From Talinum fruticosum (taxonomy: Eukaryota > Streptophyta > Magnoliopsida > Caryophyllales > Talinaceae), in assembly GCA_021018815.1 (NCBI GenBank), contig JAITYX010000017.1, positions 868,001-932,000 on the forward strand: a DNA stretch of 64,000 bases. The letters run 5' to 3'. The position numbers and the translations under genes are program-made. The notes under the pieces were generated by a model, which ran no database searches, had not been told where the DNA came from, and worked only from the letters and a program-made list of their open reading frames with translations. Positions 11,501-23,711 of the stretch are shown here, one piece after another (position 1 is the first letter of the stretch; each line of letters opens with the position of its first letter).

Positions 11501-14500
11501 CTGGATTATTATTTTAAAAATAAAAAAAAGAATTTAGTTCATTTGTCCACCTGGACCAAAAATCAAATAACTTCCATCTCACGAATCGATGACTGGACTT
11601 TTGTCAGTCTTCTTCAAATGAGTATTGTTATTACCATATCTAATATTATGTATACACGATTTCATCTAAAATTTATACAGTTTATTTTTATCAACTAACA
11701 CATAATATTCCATACCAAAACAAATATAATATACTATATTTTTTTCAGGGTAAGCGTGACCCACCGATTGGACCTCTATCTCGAGGAAAACCCAACGGAC
11801 TTAGTATAATATACTATATATTATGCTTGAGTCTGACCATATTATCCCATATCTTAAGGGCACCTAGTCATGCAACCTACATAAAATTCTTCAAAATTGT
11901 GAGAAAGGAAGGTTGAATTGACTATAGCTGGGAAAGGGGACATATGCACCATGTTTGGTCTTTGTCCAATTTTTCACACTTTCTATGTATATCATATCAT
12001 CCTCTCTCGGGTCTCAATTCTTTTACTTAGTTTCTTATCGAGTTCGAGATGATCTGATTCCTTCTTTAGTCTTTTGCTTTTATTTTTTCCGGATTAATTT
12101 TTTATACGCTAAAAATTAAAGTACAAACTAACATTAAAAATCACCAAATAAATACATAAAAAAAATCCATTCTCTCTCATATATCCCAATAGAATCAAGA
12201 AGGCCAACCATATGCATTCTACAAAGACCCCCTCAAAGGCTGAAATCCAATGCTTTTTTTTTTTTCTTCCCTCGTCGAGAATCTCATATTTTATTCTCTT
12301 ATTTCTTTTTGGAATCTACTCAATATTTACAACGAGGATGGAAAATCTTAGCCTGGATATGATTTTCATTATTTAATAATTTCTTAATTACTGATTCTTT
12401 ATTTAGTGGCTAATAATCCACTTGTTTGATTCCCATCCCCCAAATGCCAATTCTTTATTACTATATATTTTTATATTTCATTTATGTATTTTTTTATTAA
12501 TTGAATTTTTTTTTTTTTACAGTTTGAACGTTGGGGCTACTAACGTCGGATTAAGGTATCTGATTCATGACCAATTTGCATTAATTAGACCAATTATATT
12601 TATATTTGTATGGACTTTATACTGATTAATAATTGAAAAATAAAAATATTACCATCATCCAAACGCCAAATTAAAGTATAATTTACACGATCTTGATATC
12701 TTTCAATCAATCGGGATAGCACGTAACCTATTTTCCTGTTTCATAATACAAATGAAAGCTTTAATAGGAAGAAAATTAAATATGCTGCTAGATTTTGTTG
12801 ATTAAATCAATAATTAAACACGGTTGAAACAGCTACTATACGCCATTAATCATATGCCCTGATAAAGCAGTTCCTATACCCGATCTAATCTAATATAATT
12901 AACAAGTTTGAAAGAAACGTTCTTTATTAATAAAACCCAATCTGAAACTAATATGCTACTCATCATCCTTAATTAGAAAATTAATCAAAGTCCTGTTTTG
13001 TAGTATGCTAACCACAATCACAACTCACTAATTAAGTTGATTATGTAATCATAAATAATATTTAAGGAGTAATGATTAGTAATATTTTAGTACGGATTTG
13101 GATTTAGGAATCTAATTAGTGATGAAAACCTGCAAGGTGTCAAGTTATGAGGAGGTTTGGAGATTTTTTTTTATTCTCTCGTATGAATTTGAATCTGCCT
13201 CATGCCCTATGCACACATGCTCAGATAATAAATAATATAAGGTTTTGAATTTGTCAAGCCTGAGTTTTTCAACTTATGCCAATTCTATCACTCCAAAAAA
13301 AAAAAAAATGTTTTCTAAATTTTTGTCGCTTATCAAATGGGGAAACTCTTTGTTCTTATTCTATAGGGTTTGGGCAATTAAAAATAATAATAATGGTCTC
13401 AAATTGTTAAATTTAGATGCAACATTAGGGATTGTAATTGCGAAAATGTGATCAAATTGGAAGCGTGGACAATTAGATTTCGATACGGGATAATTTGGTC
13501 GGTTATTTTGCGGACTAATTCAACATGTGTTGTTATGTATAATTCACACGTAAAAGGTTAAGATAGTCCTAAAAGAACAATAGAAATTGAACGAGGATTC
13601 GAACTACGTATTATATTCATCGGTTAATACAAAATAAGTTTCTCCCATAAATTTGTAAAATTAGGGATATCTAACTTTGAGAAGAAATTGCCAGAATGAG
13701 CTTGAAGAATACATAGAATTGTTCATGTATGGAGCAGACATCGAATCATGGATACTGGTCTTGTTAAATGTTGAGCTCAAAAGGTATACCCTACCCAACT
13801 TGGCTAGGTTTTCGTTATTCAATGTATTTTGTGACATCCCATCTTCTCCTCCATTGCCCAATTTGACCGTTGACCCCTTTATGTTTACAAATTCCTGTCA
13901 AGAAAGAGGATTAAATTCAACCGTTGAAGCATTTTTAAGGTCACCCAAAAACAAAAGCTGATTTCCTCCATCATAAAATATGTCGTGTCATTGAATTTAT
14001 GATATCGAATTCATGATATCGAATTCATATTATAAATTTTATAGCACTAGCTACAAAATTATTTGGATCATGCCGTAGTTCAAAAGTTGGCATCAATACC
14101 AAACGCATGCATCATTACATACACGGGCCACCGTTGCCACTTCGCTGCTAAGTACTACTATATTCTTTGATGACTATGACTTAATCATTTCTCTTCCTTA
14201 TCTAATGCTATGATTTAAAAACAGGAAGAGGTATTTAAAATCTTAAACAATATTTAGCTCGCGTACACACACACACATAAAGATTAATAGTTTTTTGTTA
14301 TTTTGTAAGTACAAAGTTGTGTGTATGTTTAAGAGAAGAGAGAAACAGAGAGTGAATTATGAAGTATAAAAGAGTTCATCGGGAGATTTTATTATATTAT
14401 ATGATTGATAGGCCTTACCTTTCTAATAGATACTACGGACGATATACTTTTATTTAATTTGGAGAAATTTGTTATTTTTTTATAGAGGGGGAAAAAAGGA

Positions 14501-15006
14501 GCTAGGTAAAAAGAAATATGTATTTGGTATCCTGTATAGTCCTCCTTATCCTTTCTCCCCGTTTCTTACTTGTTCAGCCTTGTCATTGGATTACCATTGT
14601 GTATCATGAGACTGGTAAATATATTAGATCAATTTTTTAACCAAAAAAGAAAAGAATAACGCATGTCATATTTTTTTAGTTTATATATATCATGCATGCA
14701 TCTTACTTCATTAGAAAGCAACAATATACACTTAATATATGATATATGGCATTATCACATTTTGCAATATATGGGGTAATACATCCAACAAATAGACTAA
14801 GATCCAGTAAGCATAAGACAAGTGTCAAAGGTTGTGTACGTCAAAGTTTACATTGGTATCAACTATGTTTTATAAATAAAGACATCTGGATATGTATTCC
14901 TTCATATCCATAAGTTTGAATTAAAAGATATCGATTATAACTTGTTTATGTATTGCCATGTTAATTATATTTTTAATGGCTAATAAACGGTCAAGCGAGG
15001 ATGATT
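11501..15006. other. Intergenic, no gene seen
   Basis: About 3.5 kb of AT-rich sequence between the LINE fragment and the 3' end of the second CYP78A copy. The open frames at 12422-12625, 13245-13451 and 13661-13961 are short and resemble no family. Near 14002-14034 the words GATATCGAATTCAT repeat in direct order over a few dozen bases. Confidence 0.5.
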
Positions 15007-16811
15007 TTAAATCCTTCGTGCCCTTACTTTGACTGTAAGAGGATTAGCCATCTCACATGAGAGTCGTAACTCCTCGGATAAATCTACCGGAATATTTACC
15101 GGTGTTGCCCACTCAAACTCATGTAACAATGACGCCATCCAGAAACAAACCGTGGTAAACCCCAAAACCTTTCCGGGGCAGGATCGCCTACCTGACCCAA
15201 ATGGGGCGAGCCTGAGGTCCGAACCTAGAACCGAGAACTCAATCTCGGAGTCCCGGGTCAAGAACCTATCTGGGTTGAATTGGAGTGGGCTTGCCCACAC
15301 ATCCGGGTCTCTAGCAATAGCCCACATATTGACAGTGGCAGTGGTACCTGCTGGTACGTGATGTCCGTCCACTGTGGTGTCCTCAATAGAAAGGCGGGAC
15401 CACGCCATAAGTGGGCCCGGGGGTTAAGCCTTAAGACTTCTTTGATCACAGCCGTTAAATATACCAATGACGAAAGATCAGATTCTTTAACGGCTCGTGA
15501 TCTACCCACGACTTTGTCCAACTCATCGTGGACTTTTGATTGTACATCAGGATGAAGCACTAATCTTGCCAGAATCCATTCCATCAACACCGCTGTGGCG
15601 TCCGTCCCTCTAAATATCATTTCCTGCACAATCATTTTTAAAATTTAATTAATTTTTTAACTTCTTTTTCAAAATTAGATAACTAATTATAATTATAATT
15701 ACAACGATAATTTTAAAATGTGGTCCTATTTCTGAGGAATTTTAAGTAATTTAAATATAAAAAATTGTTTTTATAAATATTTTCATATAGACAGAGATCG
15801 ATTTTAAAAGTTGTATTTAAATAAATATTTAATTACTTACCCAAAGAACTGCGATCATGTCAGAGTGAGAGAGTTTGGGGTCTTGGAGGGAGAGCAAGAC
15901 ATCGAGAAAGTCCCGGTTGAGTTGAGCCGGGTTAGACCGGTGTTCTTGAATAATCCGGTCAACAAAACGGTTGACTTTAGGAACAAGCAGGGAGCACCTG
16001 AACCGGACCTTTTGAAGGTCAAAGTCAGAGAGGAGAGAGAAATGGTCAGCCAAGTTCAGGATTCCGAGCAAGTCATAGCCCTCATCGACCATCTCTTTCA
16101 ACTCCTGAATCTCCTGATTTGGCTCTTCCTCCAGACTATACCTGCGACCAAATACCGACCCCATCATGTTGCTCAACGACGCCGTTTTCAGAACCTCTTG
16201 CACTCGGAACGCGCCGTGTTGGGCTCCTACAACTTTGACCATTTCTGATGCGATGTCGCTCCGCTGGGCCTCCTGGGATTTGATTTGTTTCGGGCTGAAC
16301 ATGTGAGCCGAGGCGACCCGGCGGAGGGTCTGCCAGTACGCTCCGTAGGGGGCGAACCCGATGGCCCGGTTGAACATGAGCCCGTAGGCGGACTCCTGGG
16401 CGGGTCTGTCAGCGAAGGCCGGGCTGTTGAGGATCTCCTTGGCCACGTCAGGGTTGCACGTGACAATCACACGTGTCTCCCCACGCTGAAAGCCATGAGG
16501 CGCTTGGCCCCGGGTCCTGACCGGGCCGCCATTGCCGCGATCTTCCGGTGGGCGAGGCCAGTCCTGAGGGCGAGGCTGCCTAGGATGGGCCAGCCCCTGG
16601 GCCCGGGGATGGGTTTCTTGGACCATTTGGAGAGGTGGGTCCAGGAGTGCTTGCCCCAGGCAGGTCCCCCTGGGTGGGTCCAGTAGAGTAGGCCAATAGC
16701 TAGCCATAGTAGGGTTATGAAGAGTAGGGAGCAAATGAGGCTGGTGATGGTGAAATGGTCGCACTTTGAGGCGAGAGCAAAGAACCAGAGGGTGTCTATC
16801 TGTGAACCCAT
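15007..16811 (-). CDS. CYP78A: Cytochrome P450 CYP78A (CYP78A6/A8/A9-like), tandem copy 2
   Basis: Second CYP78A monooxygenase gene, in the same orientation as copy 1 and with the same single intron position. Exon 1 is 16811-15841, exon 2 is 15623-15007, intron 217 nt with GT-AG ends. The product would be about 529 residues. It starts [17 protein letters not shown], then a hydrophobic anchor, [11 protein letters not shown], hinge IPGPRGWP, I-helix EMIFRGTDA (Ala where copy 1 has Thr), K-helix EVLR, FNPDRF and haem loop [11 protein letters not shown] (Cys near 473). Two apparent one-base shortfalls break the frame: C4 run 16479-16482, just before ETRVIVTC, and G5 run 15419-15423, at the PPGP motif. 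Adding one base to each makes exon 1 972 nt and exon 2 618 nt, both phase 0. Homology is certain. Intactness depends on whether these shortfalls are real. Confidence 0.93.
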
Positions 16812-16885
16812 TGTAGAGGTAGAAAGAGTTAAGAGTGAGAAGAGAGAGAAGCTGAGGATGGATGCAAGTGAAGTGGGAAGGAGTC

Positions 16886-16895
16886 CTATAAATAG
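16886..16895 (-). promoter_or_regulatory. TATA box of CYP78A copy 2
   Basis: On the minus strand this reads CTATTTATAG, a good plant TATA box, 75 nt upstream of the start codon at 16811. That spacing leaves room for a 5' leader of about 45 nt. Confidence 0.6.
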
Positions 16896-16899
16896 GGAG

Positions 16900-17634
16900 C
16901 AGATGAGAGAGAGAGAGATCAGAACATAAAATATGAGAAATTAAAAGACTGTGTCCGAGACAATGACAATGTTGTTTTAGTATTTTTGATCTGGAAATGT
17001 ATTTAAGGTAAGTTTCATGTGAAAATTTCGCTGAAATTTAAGGTATTTATGCCAAGAAAGATCCTGGAAAAGATCATCAACTCTATCTCTCTCTCTCTCT
17101 CTTTACAAGGCATTCCTGTAAAATTTTATCGTACAACTCAACTCGTGTCCATGTTGGCGCTCCCAAAAATTTAGATTTGGATTAAAATTAAATTGAAAAA
17201 ATTAATTATTGAATTTTTTTTCTGAGAACCGATTTTTTCGGGTCGGATAATTCGAACAAGCGTAAATTCAAATTGACAACAAAAATATAAATATTTTAAA
17301 ATTCGGACAAAAAGTCATACCAAAACCTGATATTTTTTAAGTCGACGAATTCGGGTAATCGAGTCGTATGAAATTTTGCCAACGCTAATCCATGGGATGG
17401 GATTGTTAATTTGTTTGTCTTAGGTTTTAAAAAAATTTTAAAAAATCTATATATAATAATTTGAGTTATAAATATGAATTCATCCTATAATTTATATAAA
17501 AATATAAGTCCAAATAATGACAAATTAAAGATCATTTTACTGAGAAGATATGTTATCATAAAAATTGAAAACAGATGGAAGGAAGCAGCAGGTCACCCCA
17601 ACCTGAGTTTCTAAGGAGTTTCATCACTCTTATA
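16900..17634. other. Intergenic, promoter side of CYP78A copy 2
   Basis: No gene seen. A CT run lies at 17083-17102. Around 17225-17365 there are TTCGGGTCGG and TCGGGTAATCGAGTCG words similar to those at 425-720, suggesting another decayed copy of that repeat. Confidence 0.45.
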
Positions 17635-18057
17635 GCATGTTTGGCCTAAGTTTTAAAAAATTATTTTTATTTTTAAAAGGTATTTTTTTGAAAATTGTTT
17701 TTAAAAAAATTTGAAGTGTTTGGACTAAATTTTATATAAGTGTTTTTCAAATAATTAATTTGTTTGACCAAGATTTCTAGAATGATAGAAATAAGATAGA
17801 GATAAAACAAAATAAGAGAGAGAGAGAGAGAGAAAAATTAAAATAACGTAAAAAGATAGGAGAGACAGAGAGAGAATGAGATTTTGAGTGGTTATTACTG
17901 GAGTTTTTCCAAAAATTAGAAGCAATTGCTTTTGTTTCTAGGGAGTTTTTTTTCAAAATCGTTTTTGAAAAATAGTTTTAATTTTTAAAAAACTAGTGTT
18001 TGGCCTAACTTCTGTTTTTTAATTCAAAAATATTTTTAAAATTTAGGCCAAACACCC
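17635..18057. mobile_element. MITE-like element with GTTTGGCCTAA inverted ends
   Basis: The left end reads GCATGTTTGGCCTAAGTTTT and the right end, reverse-complemented, reads GGGTGTTTGGCCTAAATTTT, so there are inverted ends of at least 20 bp. Size is 423 bp, with no coding capacity. Internal copies of the same word occur near 17710 (GTGTTTGGACTAA) and 17996 (GTGTTTGGCCTAA), suggesting nested insertion or end duplication. A convincing target duplication was not found, so the superfamily (hAT or PIF/Harbinger) is open. A GA run lies at 17815-17832. Confidence 0.6.
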
Positions 18058-19907
18058 ACTTACTTACCATACAATAATTTATAGAAAATAAAAGTACAAC
18101 TTAATCTCAAAAAATTTCGAAAAAAAAAAAAAGCAAACTTGTTAAAGAATACTACGGTGATATATAATTTAGATACTTTATAATATCAAGATAAATTATT
18201 TGACCACATAAGTCTATGTGGTCCAAAATTATATGGTATTTTTAATGTTATCATATAATTTTTTTCCCTCTCTCGTGGTTGTAATGACTTCTTTTACAAG
18301 CAAATATTAGTTTTAAGTAAATTAGTGCTATTCTCCTCCTAGCACACTTGAAATTATGTTATTTTAGTTTTTAGTATTAATAAAAACAAAATAATTTCAT
18401 AAATGTTCTTTAAAAAATTTCCATATTCTACTTTTCATGAGTTGTTTTTTTTTAATGGAAAATGAAAATTCGTATGGCATATACAATAAATTAAATCTTT
18501 TTGCAAAAAGAGATCTAAAATATAAAACCAAATACCATCTTTGAAAAGTGAAAATAAGGGTGATGGTATAATTATATTGTCAAGCGACGGTAAACCTTTA
18601 ACATCATTCTTACCATTAACTAAGTTGTTCAATGTACGTTCTTTTTAAAAGTCATAAATATGATAAAACTATAACTTTATTGAATATGAATCTATTTAAC
18701 ATGATGCACTTTACTTTAAAGGAATATCGATGTATATAACACAATCACGTGAAACTCCATATTGTTTGTTCTTCCAATTAAAAAAAAGAAGTTATTCTTC
18801 ATTTGTCGACCTCTAAATCTATAGTAACTTGTATCAAGACGATAAGAAAAATCACAAGAAGTACTAATGGAGTAGAATAACTTGCACCAAGGCGAGAAAA
18901 AGAGTATGCAGCAAAGACAAGATACTAAGTGAGATTCCATAACATGATATGAACTGAAATGAACCCAATAAAAACCGAACGGATGACCTATTTGCTATCT
19001 CATTCAAAGCAAGAAATTAAAAGGGGAAAACAGAGGGTAGTATTATAGTTTGAAAAAAGGACTGGCGAAATCAATTTGAATGTACTCTTGCTGACCCTCC
19101 AATAGTTTGGGATACCTTGACCGTGACCAAGTCAAAGACATAGACCAGCTTCATTCACACAATTTCCGGTGAATTAACAACTCCATAATTGTACTGTCTC
19201 CCATTAATTAAACCCTGATGTTGAAGACAAAAATGTAATTAATCAACACTAAGTATGGCTTTATACATAAATCACGGCCTCATAAACTACGTAGTCAAGC
19301 AAGCAAACAAACCAAGTCCAACACTCTTTCTTTTCATTAATTCAGTTTAGTACACATTATTAGCACGCCCACAAATATCAAAATTAATATTAATTTGGGT
19401 GATGACGATATTTTTTGTTGGATGGATGAGGCCGTAAGGTATGGTGTAGGTTACAGTGGAGGACAGAGAATCATCACTTCATTTGACGTCAATTGGGGAG
19501 ATTTTTCCAGTAAACACCCCGTCATTATGTTATAATTTCGTTAATTAAAGTAGTTAATCTTGTTGCTTCCCACATTAGCATGCCTATGTTTCCGAGAAAT
19601 GAGAGAGAAGCATATTTCGTTTTCGTCTTCTTGTATAAGCAATCCACAGATGACTATGGTAATTGGCCATCTTCATACTTTATTTTATATATTAGCCATG
19701 TAACCTAAATCTTTTTGTACTGTTCTTTATGTCACGATATCCTTTGTGTCCGAATGATTTTGAACATCCAAATTTTACCCGAGTATATTTCCATGGATGA
19801 ATATAAATAGTTATGTTAAATAATTTAAGAGCTGAAAATTTTGATTTGACGAAAATGTATCAAATTATTATCTTAATTCATATACTAAAACTTTCGCGAT
19901 TAAGTAA
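18058..19907. other. Intergenic, nothing recognised
   Basis: AT-rich sequence without a supportable gene. The frames at 18435-18632 and 18716-18940 are short and unrelated to families I know. Confidence 0.5.
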
Positions 19908-20373
19908 GGGCATATTCAAAGTTACATCAAAATAAACAGAAAAAGAAATAGAAACGGAAACGAATAAAAAAGCAGAGGCGAGTAACAAAAAGAGAAGAAA
20001 TTACTGAAACGAACAAAAACGAATAGAAAAAACAGAAATAAACAGAAAACATAAATATATAATTTTTTTATTTAACTTCAAACAAGCTCTCTCTAAGTTG
20101 TGGGGAGTCTGATATGTAATAAGTAGTCTTACCTATCTGCATGGAAAATTACAGAGAGAATTAGTTCTATGACTATATATATATGTCATCTTAATTCGTA
20201 AGTTACATAAAAATTATCATCTATTTTTGTTTTTTTATTTATTTTTGTTTGTTTTTGGTCTTTTCTTTTCTTTGTTGTTAATCATTCCTATTCGTTTCTG
20301 TTTTTTTTTTCTATATTTGTATATGATATACATGTTATTTCTATTCATTTTTTATGTTAATTCGAATAAACCC
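19908..20373. mobile_element. Possible MITE with purine/pyrimidine arms
   Basis: The left arm starts GGGCATATTCAAAGTTACAT and the right end reverse-complemented starts GGGTTTATTCGAATTAACAT, 14 of 20 matching. The left arm (19930-20050) is strongly purine-rich with repeated AACAGAAA and AACGAA words; the right arm (20220-20350) is the pyrimidine-rich counterpart, so the whole could fold back. About 466 bp, no coding capacity. No target duplication was found. Confidence 0.4.
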
Positions 20374-21854
20374 CGAAACTTGCAAACCAGTAGGGAAATT
20401 AAGGTAGATATGGATCTTCAAAAACCCATCTCTCTCTCTCTCTTTCATTCACAAACAACATGCATATATGCTCCTCGTGATCTCTCTCTTTCATCCCTCC
20501 ATTCTACATCTTTCCAGTTTGAGACAGAATCAAACATGCCAACCTGAACTGGTATCAACTTTCAAGGGGTCAACTAATGCCCTCAATATCTATACTCATA
20601 GGTGGGTCAACTCTTCTAGCTCTTTGGGAGAGGGTTCATCAGTCCGACCTCACAAATTAATTCATGCAAAACAAATTTTGTATGTGTGTATCCTGTCCAC
20701 ACACAAAAAAACAGGGAGAGAAAAAAAGTCTCATTCTCATAAATATTGTTATTTTATCTATACTATTATAAAGCCAAAGTTTGGTTGACTAACTCGGGAA
20801 TAAATTTCTGACCTAACTAAATTTCTTGAAATATTGTAATTAATAAAAGAACTTAAATGATGATTACGTTATATAAACCAAGGCTCAAATATAAGGTCAA
20901 ATGTGGTTCCGATCTACAAACTAATTAAAAATTGTCAATATCTGTCTGGCGTAACTCACTAATTGATGAACATATTCAACACAAGCAATTAGTTTACCAT
21001 GATAAACTTTTACTTTTATAATTAGCGTGATGTGCACAAACAAAACCCGACGACAGGTAATAACAAAATGGTTGTTATAAATATTAAAGTTCTATCTATA
21101 TCAAACATTACGCCTCTATATACACCCTAAAGAAAAGAAATATGAAATCAGTCATTGTTTACCTGTCGAAAGAGCTTCTAAACCTAACCCACTTGTTCTG
21201 ATAATCGGATTCGGATGCCATACATTGATCAGAATTAGCTCCATTTTCGACCTTTTTCAAGCTCTAAAAGAGAAAAGGAGAAGGGGGCGATCTAAATGTA
21301 TCTAACTTTTATGAAAACTTTTTATTTTTCTTCTGGGGAGGGCAAGATTTGGTTTGATCATGCATGAATTTTCATTGGTCAAAAATTGAGTAGAATATAT
21401 TCAATCTTCAGTTGGGAATTCATGTATGGGTGTAGTGGAAATTTCTTTAACAATAATTGGCTTGCAAAATGCCAACTCCCTGTTATATTCTACTTTTTTG
21501 ACTGGAAAAAAAAATTAAAGATGAGAAAAATGCAATTAGCTTTTTATTTAAAAGCTGAAATTCTGAATATGTAAGCAAAGCAGATCTCTGATTTTATACA
21601 TTGATTTGGACCAATAACATTCGTCATTACAGGGATTAATCACTAAGGTATCTGATTCATCATCATCTTAATCTACAGTTAATCTTTCATTAATTAGTAC
21701 TAATTGTACCCCCTTCTTAGTGATTGGCCATTGTAATTAAGCACATTTGATCTCTTTTGATGACATTTCTGTGACTAATTTACGAGGTCCAATACTATTT
21801 TAGTGTTCTCTTATAAATTTCGGAACTCTGGAAGAGCTTGTTGAGTTTTATTAA
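20374..21854. other. Intergenic, nothing recognised
   Basis: No supportable gene. A short CT run is at 20431-20442. The frames at 20227-20788 and 21386-21574 lie in low-complexity or AT-rich DNA and resemble nothing known. Confidence 0.5.
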
Positions 21855-22234
21855 GGCCCTATTCGGTAATAGCGTTTGCCAACCAAATATTAGCGTTCGA
21901 GTAAGATAGTGTTTCAACTAGCGTTTCAAGTAGTGTTTTTGAAAAGTTAAGAATATTAACTTTTCACATTTAAAAGTAACGTTTCATTTTTTTTGACAGA
22001 AAACATCCCTTTATTAATTTACATTTGGCAAATTATCTATAGCCTTTTACGTCAATTTACAATAATCAACTAACTTAACCACTAAATTTACCGAACACAT
22101 TTATTTAACTGCTAAATTGAACAACTATTCATTAACAATTAAAATCTAACAGACTATCAACTACCTAAACAACTATTAGCTATTTAAACAGCTTATCCAC
22201 TACTCAAACAGATCTCATTTTGTTGAACAGGGCC
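21855..22234. mobile_element. Tourist-like (PIF/Harbinger) MITE
   Basis: A 380-bp element whose left end is GGCCCTATTCGGTAA and whose right end reverse-complemented is GGCCCTGTTCAACAA. It is flanked on both sides by TAA (21852-21854 and 22235-22237), the 3-bp TTA/TAA target duplication known for the PIF/Harbinger superfamily. No coding capacity. Confidence 0.65.
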
Positions 22235-22237
22235 TAA

Positions 22238-23631
22238 GAATCTTCTTGAAATTTGAGAATTCTATCAAAAGTTCTTTACAATACTTCCTCATCAGATGGT
22301 ATTAGTCGGTACAATCATTAAGATGTCATTGTAAATATAAAGCGACAAACATCGTAAAATAAAAACAATATGAAAATTTTCAAAGTCCATTGGAGGGATT
22401 TAATTTTTTTCTTTTGAAACCTTATAAGATGAAACATGAGTTTGTTTATTTATTTTGAAAAAAGAAAAAGAAAGAGAATATTTTAAGATAGTGAGGGAAT
22501 CAATGAGGTAATGTGCAAACGTTTTCCTGTCCAAAGGTATTTATCCTTTTGGTCATCAAATTGATTAAAGAAAGAGAGCAACAAATGAAAGGCATAGCAG
22601 CCCTGTGCATTAATTAGTAGGAACATTCTTTAAAACTACAATTAATGTTTGTTTAGAGTGATTTAATTAACACTTCAGATGACAATTAGGTCATGATAAC
22701 AGCATATGCCAACCAGATATTCCACCAAATTAAGTGCATGTTCTCACTAAACTACGTTTTTAATAATCAAGATTCGAAATTAGTTATAGTAATTAGCTAA
22801 TCTCGTTCAAGATTTGGGATCATATTAATCTATATAAAGACACATTACGCATGAGCTCCAACTAACATATGCACATAAAAGATCCTACGTATTCTACCAT
22901 GATTTATATTCTATATATTAACTCAGGCTATATATATAATTTAATATGGTATCAAAATCGAGTGTTCAATTTTTCGATTTGTTGCAATCCTATTTATATT
23001 GGGCCTTGTTAATAGCACTCACACAACGGGATGTGCTAGAATTATGAAAGCGAGGTTGTCCCTCGTGTATATGAAGTATATGAGTCATTCCACCCATAAT
23101 TTTATGCTCATGGTTTCCTTATGGCATAACTTTATGTTGATGCAGAGTTAACAACTTAACATATAGTCAACAAAACCAACTCGGGATTTTTTCCCTTTTT
23201 AAAATTATTAGGATTTTCGGTTCTTTACGTGAGATAATAAGATGTACAAAGATCAATATAGAATTTTTACAAGTAAAATACTTGGGTATAAGCTTTTATG
23301 ATGTACAACCTCGGCACTTTAACTTAGGCATGTTTTCATTAATGAATTATGATGCTTAGATTTGAGAATGTAGAATATAAATACAAGCCTTAAACCATCA
23401 TTGGACCAAATTTAACAAAAACCCTTTAAAACATACCATTTTTTTAAAAATCTGGGCAGAGCCCAGCCCAAGTGAAACAAAAGCCCAATCTACTTCCTGA
23501 TCGTATGCTATTAGTGGGCTGGAAGTTGACCCCCAACAATTATAGAATATTTAAAGAACCCAAAATAAAAATTTGTATAAAGAACCAAAAAAAAAAAAAA
23601 AAAGGAATTTCAAAGGCAGCAATAAGAAAAA
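22238..23631. other. Intergenic, nothing recognised
   Basis: AT-rich DNA with no gene or clear repeat, ending at the tRNA. The frame at 23472-23678 runs into the tRNA gene on the opposite strand and is not a protein. Confidence 0.5.
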
Positions 23632-23683
<52 letters not shown>

Positions 23684-23711
23684 ACGCCTTAGACCACTCG
23701 GCCAAACTGTC
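23632..23711 (-). tRNA. tRNA-Leu(UAG): tRNA-Leu, anticodon UAG
   Basis: Read on the minus strand, an 80-nt cloverleaf is complete. The acceptor stem is GACAGTT paired with AGCTGTC, followed by discriminator A. The D arm is GCC-GAGTGGTCTAA-GGC, and the anticodon arm is TCAGA-TTTAGGC-TCTGG with anticodon TAG (reads CUA). There is a long class II variable arm, as leucine tRNAs have, and a T arm GTGGG-TTCAAAT-CCCAC. There is no intron and no encoded CCA. A TTTTT run follows immediately (23631-23627), a normal Pol III stop. The sequence matches the cytosolic type, not the plastid trnL-UAG, so it is a nuclear gene. Confidence 0.95.

Noticed and set aside
23632..23711. tRNA-Leu(UAG) as a plastid DNA insertion
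   Set aside because: Its acceptor, D-arm and variable-arm sequences are of the cytosolic type, and no other organellar sequence flanks it.
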